Positions 21,964 to 32,134 of a DNA stretch of 64,000 nucleotides are shown piece after piece. Below the pieces are notes generated by a model. The model searched no databases and was not told where the DNA came from. It saw only the letters and a list, made by a program, of their open reading frames with translations. This stretch comes from Mrakia gelida (lineage: Eukaryota > Basidiomycota > Tremellomycetes > Cystofilobasidiales > Mrakiaceae). The translations under genes and the position numbers were made by a program. The stretch's first letter is position 1; the number at the start of each line of letters is the position of its first letter. The DNA lies in the NCBI GenBank assembly GCA_024345305.1, contig BRON01000014.1, positions 1,054,001-1,118,000 of the forward strand, in the 5' to 3' direction.

Positions 21964-23778
21964 ATGGCTTCCTCCTCTACTACACCGGTTATCAACCTCC
22001 CCGTCCGACTGGTCACTCGCTCTGCTCAGTATGCGATTCCTCCTGATCAGTACATGATCCCTTCGAACTGGAAACGGTTCCAGCTCTCCCAGCTCATCAA
22101 CAAGGTCCTCGACACCGGAGTCACACCCGTTCCCTTCGATTTTGTCCACGATGGTCAGATCGTCAGAGGTCCTCTTGGAGATTGGGTCGCCAGCAGAGGA
22201 GCAGGACAGGATGGGGTCGGAGAGACCGTCCTCGAGCTCGAGTACATCGAGAGCATCCTTCCTCCCTCCCATGTCGCTAGTTACGAGCACGACGATTGGG
22301 TCAGTGCAGTAGACGTTCAGAAGAAGGGGTGAGTGAAGGTTTTCATCTTTCTCGTTTCAGCTTGAGGAAGGGAGAAAGAGGAGCGAGAGAGAGTCGAGGG
22401 AAGGAATTCGCGAGCTCACCTCTTTCCTCCTTCCCTCCGCTTCCCTTCCTTCTCCCAGACTCTTCCTCACTGGGTCCTACGACAACAAGCTCCGAGTCTT
22501 CTCCTCCTCCCAAACCCTCCTCCACACCATCAACACCGGAGCCCTCTCTGGTGGTATCACCTCCATCTCCTGGCTCCCATCCTCCTCCTCCCCAACCGCC
22601 GACTGGCTCGCCTCCGGAAACATGGATGGAATCACTAGAGTCTTCTCCCTCCCCACCATCTCCAACGACACTCTCCCCTCCACCACCCCTTCCTCCACCT
22701 CCCTCCTCTCCCTTCACCACCACAACGGACCCGTCTCCTCCATCCAGGCCTCCAAAAACCCATCGTCGTCCAAGACCCTCCTGACCGCTGGATGGGACGG
22801 AACCATCGCTCTCTTCCCTCTTCGAGAGCGATCCAAGCACGACAAGAGCGTACCCGAACCTCTGCAGAGCAGTAAACTTCAGACCAAGAGGAGGAAGTTG
22901 GACAAGGGGCTGATGGCGGACCAGGAGAAGGAGAGGGAGGAGGGACTCGTCGAGACGACCGGGTGGAGGGTCGGACCTGAGGCTGTCTTCCGAGGACACA
23001 AGGGAAGGGTTGGACGAGCGATCTGGGATAAGACTCCTGGGGGGGAGGAGCAGAAGATTTGGAGTTGTGGATGGGATGGAAGCGTGCGCGGATGGGACGT
23101 CGAGACGCAGGTCAACTTCCTCATCAAGGTGAGTCTTTTGACGCGTCGAGTTTTTGTGTGGAGGTCGTTCGGTTCGAAGGTTGAGAGCTCATTTAACTCT
23201 CTCTTTACCTCTTCGCCTTCGCAGCAAGCACCTTCGGATAAGGTCTGCCTTGACATGGACCAGATGGCTGGATCGTCGTCGATGCTCGTCACGTCTCACG
23301 CCGACCGAACCGTTTGTCTCTGGGACGCTCGAGATGGTTCGTTTCGCTCTCTCCCCCCTTCCACCTTTCTCTCTACACTCGGTCACTTCTCCACTCATCA
23401 TGAAGCAACCTCTCGCTGACTCGCTCTCCTTCCCCTCCCTCTTCCTCCCTCTCTCCCTCCCTCTCCTCCCTCCTTCGTTCTTCGCCCACTTCAGAAAACG
23501 CCATCATTTCCCTCACCCTTCCTTCCGCCCACGCCTCCCACATCCCCTTCGTCCGAGCTCACCCTACTTCTCAACACCTCATCGCCACCGCCGGTCACGA
23601 CGGAGAGCTCAAAATCTGGGACGTTCGGTCGCCCAAGCAGGCTTTGCTGGGAGTCAAGAGGGACGAGAACAGGGAGATCAAGGGAGAGGATAAACTGCTT
23701 GCTGGGGATTGGGACGGAGAGATCTTGGCGGTCGGTGGAGAGGGTTGCATCTTGGAGGTTTACCGAGGGAAGGTTTAG
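21964..23778 (+). CDS. YTM1: ribosome biogenesis WD-repeat protein Ytm1/WDR12
   Basis: The N-terminus 'INLPVRLVTRSAQYAIP' and 'PSNWKRFQLSQLINKVLD' is the NLE domain that binds the MIDAS domain of Rea1/Midasin. WD40 blades follow: 'SYDNKLRVFSSSQTLL', 'ASGNMDGITRVFSLP', 'TAGWDGTIALFPLRE', 'FRGHKGRVGRAIW', 'SADRT'-type 'SHADRTVCLWDARD' and 'TAGHDGELKIWDVRSPKQAL'. The overall order is that of Ytm1/WDR12, part of the Nop7-Erb1-Ytm1 complex for 60S assembly in the nucleolus. Introns: 22330-22458, 23129-23224 and 23337-23494. The stop TAG is at 23776-23778. The gene sits inside the 6-kb spacer between the inverted F-box copies. Confidence 0.95.
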
Positions 23779-24131
23779 ATTTGAGCGGGCAGCAGGGGAG
23801 CGTCGAGATGCGAATGCTGTCGATTCGCTAGAGCTTGGTCGCGGGATGTGAGGCTGACAACAAGGTGCAGGTACCATCGAGCGTTGCCAGAGGGTGGCGG
23901 AATTTTGAAGAGAAGGGAACGCGAAGGACTGCAGAGGAAGAGAGGAAAGCGCGTCGTCTGCGATCCCACTCGCATCGATATTCAGCTCGGACGGCGGGGA
24001 GCGAGCAGGTTTCCGAGAAATTCAAAGGAGCCTCATAAACCATGTATATCCAGAGAAGCAAAAGAGAAAACGAGGGGCGGGAAGGTGGGACGGGAAAGAC
24101 TCGACAAGGACGCGAGCAGAATCGATCGAGT
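23779..24131. other. convergent 3' intergenic region
   Basis: 3' flanks of YTM1 and the SDR gene. No feature seen. Confidence 0.5.
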
Positions 24132-25573
24132 CTACCAAGGGATCTCGTCTCCCGTCTCTCCGAAGAACTTCCCGCTATCCTCAGGTCCCCAAGAGATGAT
24201 GTGGTCGGCGCTGTGAACGGAAGCGAAGCCAAAAGTCAGATGAAGATCTCGAAAAAGGAAAGGGAGAGCGCGAGCAGAAAACGAGAGGGGAACTGACGCG
24301 AGTTTTCCAGCGGCCTCAGGTGAGAGAACGACGACTCCTCCGAGGTCCTCTCCTGCCTTGAGATAGTTGATACTGGTAGCGACCACTCCCTGAAGAGCGA
24401 AGACGTCGATGAAGCCGCAGAAGGTCAGGTCAGGTCCTTTCTCGCTCATGTCGAACGAAGGGATGAATGACGCGACCCACGGGGTGGTAGCAAACGACGG
24501 TGAAATCCTCAGCCTTCAACTCTCCAGCGAGTCGCTTGAAGAAGTGATTGGCCGCGGCTTTGGACATTCCGTCTGTGAGCGAGGGAGAAGCGAAGAAGAA
24601 GGTTCAGCGAAAAAAAAAGAGAATCAAGTTCGAGTCGACGCGACGATGAACTCACAGGATGCGAAAACTCCAGGGAGACCAGCGTCACTGAAAGGGGAGA
24701 GCGAAGGGGAGAAGATCAGGGACGTGCTGAAGAAGCGAGCGAAGAGAAGAGCTCGACTCACAACGCGTAAGTAGTCGATGCCAAGTTCGAGGACGTGTAG
24801 ACGATCTTCTTCTGAGATCCGAGCCTCAAGAGGGGAAGGAAGACCTGCGAGACGTAGATAGCGCCCCAAGTGTTGACTTGGAATTCCTTGAGAGCGTCGG
24901 CTGGGTCCCTGAAAGAGATGAAAGAGGAGAAGAGGGAGTCAGGACGTCGTCGTCGTTCGCGTCGAGCTCAGCAAAAGAGTTCGAGAAAGGAAAGCTCACA
25001 TCTTCGAGGCAGAGACCATAACGTTGGTCGAGACTCCAGCGTTGGCGAACAGAACGTCGATTCCGTGATCTCGAACGGCAGGGAGTCCAGCGATCTCGTC
25101 GAACGAGGCCTGTTCGTCAAACAAAACGCAAACTCGAACTGATCAGCTCTGCTCTCCCTCTTCCCTTCCCTCGACCACGTCTTCCGTTCTATCGATCAGA
25201 ATGATAGACTCACCTTGACGCTCTCCAAATCTCCAACGTCCATCTTCACCACGCTGACCCTTCCCTCGCTGCTCTTGACGAGCGCTTGAAGATCGAGAGC
25301 CGAAGCTGGGTTTCGAGCGGCGGCGACGATGTGAGCCTTGGGGTCCTTGAGGAGGTTCTGGATGGCGGAGAATCCGATTCCGTCGGGTCGGTTGGCTCCC
25401 TATACATTGAGTGGTTGGAAAGACGGAGGAGCGGGGGAGGGAAACGAGGGAGGGGGGAAGACGGAGCGACGAGATCAGCAACGACGTCCCTCCGAAACTC
25501 GCTCGTTCGACTCGAAGCAGGACCAGAGACGACAGGATGGACGAACAGTAACGAGGTAGACGATGCTGGACAT
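24132..25573 (-). CDS. short-chain dehydrogenase/reductase
   Basis: Starts 'MSSIVYLVT' and, after an intron, 'GANRPDGIGFSAIQNLLKD', a Rossmann TGxxxGIG variant with an extra Pro-Asp. Then come 'VVKMDVGDLESVK' (cofactor Asp region), 'IDVLFANAGVS' (NAG motif), 'KKIVYTSSNLAS' (catalytic Ser region) and, across an intron, 'FASYGMSKAAANHFF', which rebuilds the catalytic Y-x3-K. The C-terminus 'ISWGPEDSGKFFGETGDEIP' ends at TAG (24132-24134). It is an NAD(P)-dependent cytosolic oxidoreductase resembling fungal SDRs of the carbonyl reductase/NmrA-adjacent type; the substrate is unknown. It has about seven short introns. Confidence 0.88.
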
Positions 25574-26310
25574 TCTTGAGAGCTGGAAGTGAATTTGGGT
25601 GGGTGAAGTGAGTTGCGTTGAGAGAGCTGGCGAGGTGGTGGATGGTAAAGGACAGGAAGAACGAAGATCAGCTCGACCCTTTTCAGTCCGTCTCATTCGA
25701 CTTCGACCGACTCCGAGAGGTCAACAAACTCTGGCTCGGCATCAGGAGTAGTCGACGGGGGCCTGGCTCGAGAAAGGCTCGAGATTCACGCAGATGGTGT
25801 TCGCAAGGGCCCCTTGGTTCTGGGAGATCAACTTCGACCGTTCTTCGACCGTCGACCGCGCGAAGCAAGCAGAGACGGGTCAGCCGGCGCGCTGAGAGGA
25901 GGACGAGATTGTTGGGAGATGGGGTGCTCACTATGTGATTCGATATACTGCCTAGAATCTGGGAAAAGAAATGAAGCTGCTAAAAAGACCAGCTTGTCGA
26001 GCGATGTCGAAGTCGAGAGGGTGTGGACGCGTCGACTGTTTCTCGATCTCCTTTCGTCGCTGCCAGTTTCGAGTCCTTCGATTCGAATAGACGATCTTGT
26101 TGGGGTATGATGGCGAAGAGTCATCCATCGAGAGAGCTACCTAGTCCGAGCGACGATGCGAGAAGCGGTCGCCGACGCGTCGAGGAGTTGAGCGACGAAC
26201 GAGCGGCGAGTGCTGGAGAGAAAACGATGGTTAGAGGGCGAAAGATCAGCGAGCTGATCAGACGAAGGTATGTAGGTGTTTAATGAACTCACAGGTCTTC
26301 GTAGGAGAGC
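25574..26310. other. intergenic, SDR promoter and F-box B 3' flank
   Basis: 737 bp with no supported gene. ACGCGTC motifs occur near 26028 and 26175. Open frames present do not show family motifs or consistent splicing. Confidence 0.5.
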
Positions 26311-27262
26311 TCAAAGACGAACAGCCGCCTCGACCTGCTTCAGCCACCTCCTCGTCACGTCCTCCTCCACCCTTTTCCGCTCAATCTTCTGACGGAGAAC
26401 TACCAACAGCTCCCTCCTTCTATCCTCAGACCCAACCCGAACCACGACTTCCGGTCCCGCCACCTCAGGCTCGCTGTCGAAGACCTTGTGCCAGATCACG
26501 TTCCTCCACAAGAACCAACCCGCCTCGCCCAGGTCCTCCGAGAAGTCAAAGAAGACCCCTCGAAGTGATTGGCGGTTCCTCCCGAAGGATCCTAGTGCGT
26601 TCTTGAAGTGAAGAGTGCGTAGGTTGGGGTTGATCTGTCGACCGAGGGAGGGAAGCACGGGAGGGTGCTCACCCTCTCTCTCGATGACCGCACCCTCTAC
26701 TGATCTGGAGGGCACAATTCCTTCGACGTGGAGATGCACTGGATGGAGGATGTTGAGGATTTGGAGGCAGACGAGAGCGAGGGGGAAGACGTTTCCAGCT
26801 GGAGCGAGGAGACCTTCGATGGTGAACGGAAGGAAGATGGAGAGTCGTTGGAGGGAGTGGGTAGAGGATGTGAACCGGTCGAGACAGAGAGGGAAGGTTG
26901 GAGAGGGGATGGTGATCCTCGGTTCCGTGAAGGTGAAGGTCTTGATCTGGTCCAGGGAGAGGACGGCGGAGAGCTGAGGTTGATGGGAGGAGTCCTGGAG
27001 TGAGAGGAAGGAAGTTGAAAGCTCATCAATTGCCGTCCTTGCGAGATGTATACAGGGAAAGGGAACGGACCCTCGCTAAGAGCATCCTTTCGAGCTGTCC
27101 GGAGCCTTGGATCTCGACGTGGGTGTATAGGAGGGGCGAGGAGAGCTCGAGAAAGGCGAGGGAGACTCGAGAGGTTTGAGCGAGCGTCGAGGGATCGCAG
27201 AACTTGAGGATCTCGTGCTTGAGTTCAAGAGGGAAGGAGGGGAGACCAGAGGAGGAGGTCAT
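26311..27262 (-). CDS. F-box-like protein B (inverted copy of A)
   Basis: Starts 'MTSSSGLPSFPLELKHEILK' and continues exactly as F-box A, 'FCDPSTLAQTSRVSLAFLEL' to 'LERMLLAR', then the same intron and 'DSSHQPQLSAVLSLDQIKT'. Beyond that the two proteins diverge ('FTFTEPRITIPSPTFPL' here) but keep the closing module 'EVVVRVGSEDRRRELL' ... 'ERKRVEEDVTRRW'. It stops at a TGA (26311-26313). The strong identity of exon 1 and intron, against diverged exon 2, suggests either recent duplication with relaxed constraint or gene conversion of the 5' part. It is probably an SCF-type adaptor of unknown target. Confidence 0.75.
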
Positions 27263-27445
27263 TGGGGAGAGGAGGGAGGTATCAGAGAACAGGAAGTCTG
27301 GTTGAAGGTTCGTGACTGCTGGAGGAAAGAAGGAAGGGAGGGAAAGGGAAGAACTCGAAAGGACGAAGCTCATTTCGCCGAGTCCCTGCGAACGGCTTCC
27401 TCCCCTCCCCTCCCCTTTTCTAGTTCTTTCTCTGAAGCCTTGAAA
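27263..27445. promoter_or_regulatory. divergent promoter, copy 2 (F-box B / F-box C)
   Basis: Inverted homologue of 20213-20375. It keeps GGCGAAATGAGCTTCGTCCT, CAG.AGTCACGAAC and the TTTCAAGGCT block just before the ATG of the gene on the other side. It now drives F-box B leftward and F-box C rightward. Confidence 0.55.
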
Positions 27446-28649
27446 ATGCCCTCCGAGGTGAGTGCTACCTTCCACGCACTCGATGCAAAAACATCCGGCC
27501 TCGAGGAAGCTTTCTTTCGAGAAGGCGAAGAAGCGAGCTGACCTCCCTTCCCCTCCCTCACCTCCCCTTCCTTCGTTTTAGCTCTCTCCCTCTCCCTTCT
27601 CTCGAGCCCACTCCTTTCCCTGGGAGACCCTCACTCACATCATCTCCTACGCGGACCAGGCCACTCTCGTGTCTCTCTGCCTCGTCTCGTTCACCGTCTG
27701 GGAGATCGCGAGACCCATCCTTTACGAGGAGATCGAGATCTCCAAGTGGAAGACGTTGATCTCGCTCCTCTACACCGTCAGTGTCCTTCTCTCCTTGCCT
27801 CGTATGGGCATAACGACTAGGAGCCCAGTCTTTTCTCGCGAACGACTGAATCCCTCTTCTCCCATCTCGAACCAGCAGGTGGTTCCCTCGTCGTCGACTC
27901 GCCTCCCTCCCTCCCACTCACGCATCGGGACTCTCACCCTTCGTCTCCCGGTCCTGCCCTTCTACATCTTTCTCCCAGAATATCCCACCTTCGAATACTA
28001 TACCGGCCATCCACCTCATGCTACCTCCTCGGAAACCGGACTCGTCGTTCCCAACGCTCCTCCCCGACCAACTCGCACCCTCATCTTCGCCTCACCTGAT
28101 TTTGGCAGCGTAGATGCCGTCGACGCCATCAACCTCGTCCTGGAGAAGGTCTTCCCTCGCATTACTCCCGAGGAGCTCATCTGCACACGTGGACCCAGTG
28201 GCGTGTGGGCTACGCTTGTGGATCGGCAGTACACCTCGAATCGAACGGACCCTCCCTTCGTCGAGTTTTGGACGTCGCTTCGTCGGTTGACCTACCAAGG
28301 GTACTCGTGGAGCGTCAAGGAATCGGACGACGAGGATGACGAGGGAGCTACCCCGTTCTCTACGCTTTGGCTTCGACGACATCGTCGCTCTCTCGAGATC
28401 GTTCTCGATTTCGCGACGGGGAAGCCTAACGGATATCTCGCTTGGAGGAAGCTCAAGTCCACCCAGTCCTACCTGTCCCTCGAGAGGATCCTCATCCACG
28501 GAGGAATTAACGATTCGAACATCGAAGATGGGGAGGTGGTGCTGAGGGTTGGGGTCGAGAACGAGGAGGAGGTGAGAAAGGACGTCGGAGAGTTGGAGTT
28601 GGAGTTGAGGAGGAAGGTTCGAGTCGAGGTTGTTGGTGGGGCGCAGTAG
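27446..28649 (+). CDS. F-box-like protein C
   Basis: A 12-nt first exon (27446-27457, MPSE) splices across 27458-27581 to 'LSPSPFSRAHSFPWETLTHI', then the F-box-like block 'ATLVSLCLVSFTVWEIARPI' 'LYEEIEISKW'. Intron 2 is 27777-27878; it happens to be open in frame, so retention is possible. The body contains 'DAINLVLEKVFPRITPEELI' and ends 'DGEVVLRVGVENEEEV' ... 'RRKVRVEVVGGAQ' at TAG 28647-28649, the same closing module as the other F-box genes. The mini-exon and promoter are shared by duplication with the MYND A gene at 20212. Confidence 0.7.
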
Positions 28650-29050
28650 CAGCCAGGACGTTTCAGAAGCTTGCTGTGTATGTGATGTTTCCGACCGAGA
28701 CCTCGCTCATGCTCGTGCGAGTCGTTCTGCTGAACATTAAGGGACAAAGGTTTCGACGCGTCGCGTCTTTTCCCTCTCCACTCCTTTTCTCGCCTCTCCT
28801 CGGATCGGATTCGAGACTTCAGGTCCGGAAAGGCTGGTACCAAGGTGGGGAGAGAGAAAAAGAGATTGAAGAAAGCTCGAAGGGAAGACCCACAGACAAA
28901 GACAACAAGTTTGATGCGTCGATCGCGGGATGGTTTCGACTCTTGCTCTATCTCTCGTTTCGTGCGACAGATCCAAAGCTTCATGAAACGTTTCCAGACG
29001 CGTATAAAAACCCTACTTTGTCTTGAAGAGAAGGTTCTCGACCCTCAAGC
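28650..29050. other. convergent 3' intergenic region
   Basis: No gene seen. A TATAAAAA string near 29001 has no gene suitably placed to use it. Confidence 0.4.
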
Positions 29051-30201
29051 TCAAGCAGAAACGGGCTCCCTTTTTATCCCAGGCCATCTGATCTTCCCTC
29101 CTTCGAACTCCTCGCCAGCAACTTCACACCAGCCCTTGATTTCAAAGCCCAGCTCCAAGTAGATCTCGAGACCCTAACGAACCAGAATCGAGCAAAGAAG
29201 AGAAGAGACAGGTTTTGAAGAGGACGAGGGACGACGAGAGATAACTCGACGAAAGGACGAACGCGAGGAGTGGCTTCGAGCCAAGAGGGAACACCTGCTT
29301 TGTCGGCTTGAGCGGTTCCAAAGTTGACCAAGGTGCTACCAATTCCTCTTCTCTGGTAGTCGGGGTGAACGAAGAGAGCGGCGTGTCGAGAGTGCGGAAA
29401 GCAAATCAAAAGCGCGACGCGTCAGATCAATCACGCTCAACTCGCTCACCTCCCAACCAGACTACTCCACCACAAACACGAGACTAGATGATACTGACGA
29501 GGTACCAATGAGGCTTCCCTCCCAGCCCCTCCTTCCTAACCCTCCTCATCTCTCCACCGTCCTCTTGACGAAGTCCAAATCCTTGATCGCGTCGAGCTCG
29601 TCCTCCCAAGCCTCTCTCCCCTTCTCCTTCTTCTTCTCTTGGTAGACTCGCATGGCCTCCACCTCCGAGGGGAGAGGGTCTCCGCCGGTAGAGGTCCTGT
29701 CGACGGGAGAAAACCATCCGGCGTAACCGACGACGCGACCGTCGAAGGTTGCTTTGACTTGGACGAGATCGGGGAGAGGCATGGAGGTCCTTTGGACCAT
29801 TTCGTGGACGTTGAGAGCTGAATTAAACGTGGAATCAGAGAGAGGGAAGGGAGGCGAAGGGTCAAAATGGGCTCTCGGTCTCGAGAATCAGAGGCGCGAC
29901 GAAGATTTCGTCTCGACGCGACAACTCACCAGCTTTGACTTCGTGGGAAGATTGTTTCTCGGGAGGGTAGATCGAGGTGATGATCTTGACAAGAATTGCG
30001 TTATCGGAAAAGGATGCCGAGGAATGAAGACGTCGTCAGTTCACTTGTTCAAGGCCTCGAAGAAACAACGACGAGCTCGAGCGTCGCGTCCGCTTTGAAA
30101 CTCACCTCTGTGTGCTCGAACGCGAGGACCCAAGCCATGGCGATGGCTTCGTAGTCGTCTGGAGTGACGGGAGAGAGTTCGATGAGAGAAGTGGCTGTCA
30201 T
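29051..30201 (-). CDS. GNAT-family N-acetyltransferase, possibly broken
   Basis: Exons on the minus strand: 'TATSLIELSPVTPDDYEAI' with 'MAWVLAFEHTE', 'IITSIYPPEKQSSHEVKA', 'VKATFDGRVVGYAGWF', then 'AALFVHPDYQRRGIGSTLVN', which holds the GNAT acetyl-CoA motif (V.P..QRRGIGS), and 'GLEIYLELGFEIKGW' to the TGA at 29051-29053. It would acetylate a small molecule or protein amine. Between 'DFVKRTVER' and the acetyl-CoA exon the frame hits TGA at 29546. The likely continuation 'VRKEGLGGKPHWYL' is in another frame, and no AG acceptor precedes 'RHAALFVHP' in the usual place. Either a frameshift/pseudogene or an unusual splice is present. Confidence 0.6.
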
Positions 30202-30598
30202 TTCGAAGAAGAGGACGGGGTGGTGGTTGATGGATGAAAAGAGAAGGCGACGAAAATGCCAGCAGATCAAGAGCTCGTCCAAAAACGATACTCGTTGCCA
30301 CATGCTGCCAAAGCTCGAGTGTCTGAGAGGTTAAGGAAGATTTCCGTAATGTGCTGAGATCCTAGCGAGCTAGACGAGTGAGATAGATCGTTGCCTGGAA
30401 AGCCGCTGCCTTCTGCCGTCAAGCTGCTCATTTCCCAGAAAAGACGAGATCCTCCTCTCGATCAAAGGGAGGACGCTACGACGAGCTTCGGACCGACAGA
30501 GTTGAACGCGTCGCCGCTCTCAGCTCTTTTCCTTACTTTCCCGCGCTCGCATTCGAACCACGCTCAGCATCACATCGGCACCAATCCTCAAAGCTCAC
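30202..30598. other. intergenic, GNAT upstream / MYND B 3' flank
   Basis: Nothing beyond flanking DNA is visible. Confidence 0.5.
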
Positions 30599-31986
30599 TC
30601 AATCAAGTCCCGAAACAGCCCACTCAGGATCCGTCTGTTCCTTCTGGACGACCTCGACGCGTTGTGGCGAGTTGTCGACGTTGCTCAACCAGCGCGGTTT
30701 GAAGCAGAGGAGTTTGTGTTTCTTCCAGGCGGACTTTTGATGAGCTGGTAGAAGTTAGAGGGGGAAGGTCAGTATCTATCACGAGGAGCGAAAAGGAGAA
30801 AGGGAAAATGCGTCGCGCGTCGACGGCAAGAGAGGGACGACGAACCGACGGAACAGTAGGCGGCGATAGTGCACTGGTTTAGGGAGAGGGGACCATATCA
30901 GCTCAGGTTTTCCGTGAGGAGAGAAGACCGGAGGCAAACAGAGAAGAGAGACTCACCCTCGCACAAAGCTTCAAGCCGTCGACCTCATGGCAATCTTCCT
31001 CTCCGCACCAAAGCTTCTCCTCGGTCTCAACTCCCTGACCGCATCGAAAGATAGCCGAGCGATCGTCCTGGAACACATACATCCCAAGGCCGAACGAAGT
31101 CAGAACTGACTGGAGCGCGATCCTGAGGCGAGAGGGGAAGAACGCGTCGGAGTCCTCGAAGGCTGCGTTTCCAACGGTGGGACAAGCGAGGAAATCGTTC
31201 CCAACTCGAGAGAGGTCGGCGAGGAGAGTAGGAGAAAGTCGAAAGTTGCAGCGGGAGGCCGGACCGAAATCCAAGGCCGATTTGACGAGGACGTTGAGGA
31301 GGACGAGGTCTCTGAAAGGAGCGAAGAACTCGTCGGATTCGGTTGACTAAGTTGATGCGAGAGGGGAAAGGAATTGTCAGTCGTAGAGAGAGGCGGTGAT
31401 ATCACCTCCAATGGCTCGTAGCTTGAGGCAGATCTCGACTCACCAAGAAAAGCTGAGAAGGGTAGCTCACGAAGCGTCGTGCGAGAAGACTCGGCAGGTT
31501 CGTCCCTCCGTCGAGGCGATGGATCCCAACCTGGAACTGAGGTGTGTGAGCGGTCCAGAGGAAGACGTGGAGAACGGGACGGACGAGAGAAGGGACGTGA
31601 GAGCACTCCTGGAGGATCTTGAGGAGTGAAGGGAAGTAAAGGCTGAGGAGCTCGGCGAGCTGGCGCAAGGGAGGGAAGAGCGAGAGGAACAGTAGGAAGC
31701 GGTCAGCCCGCTCCAAGAAGCCAATCAGAGGTGTCTACAGCACTCAGGCTTACGATGGATTTTCTGCTCTCGGTGAGCCTTCGAACAGTGTAGGCCTGGC
31801 AAGGGGAAGAACAACACTCGGTCAGCGAGCCGGAAAGGAAAGGCGAAGGCCACGAACGAGCTCTTCCATCGCTGCCTGATCCGAGCTGAGAGACTTGTAT
31901 CGATCAGGCTGATCGTCTCGAATACCGAAGAGCCACGCCAGCTCAGAAACGGTTGGGGTACGCTCGGTCGAAGAAGAAGTAGACAT
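30599..31986 (-). CDS. MYND-type zinc-finger protein (B)
   Basis: Starts 'MSTSSSTERTPTVSELAWLF' at 31986. Exons follow with 'AYTVRRLTESRKSI', 'LAELLSLYFPSLLKILQECS', 'LHVFLWTAHTPQFQVGIHRL' and 'RNDF'-type 'RVGNDFLACPTVGNAAFEDS'. The C-terminal finger is 'EEKLWCGEEDCHEVDGLKLC' 'ARCTIAAYCSVAHQKSAW' 'KKHKLLC', a MYND domain in which the penultimate cysteine is again replaced by His (AHQ), as in MYND A. It ends '...EWAVSGLD' at TGA 30599-30601. The helical body resembles that of MYND A, so the two are probably paralogues. Interaction partners are unknown. Confidence 0.75.
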
Positions 31987-32134
31987 GGAGAAGGGAGGGA
32001 AGCGAGGGGAGGAGATGGCCGTCGAAAGTTGAAAGAGGCTTCCGCTCTCTTTGTTCCTTCAAACGCTCAGGGTCGAATCAACAGTCGCCTTTATTTTATC
32101 TTAGCTCACCCAGCACTCCAACAAACGCGTATCC

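Noticed and set aside
22343..22999. 218-codon minus-strand frame rich in Gly/Val/Glu
   Set aside because: Antisense shadow of the YTM1 WD40 exon.
27777..27878. Treating F-box C intron 2 as coding because it is open in frame
   Set aside because: It has a GTCAGT donor and CAG acceptor at the family's intron position; retention is possible but the spliced form fits the paralogues better.
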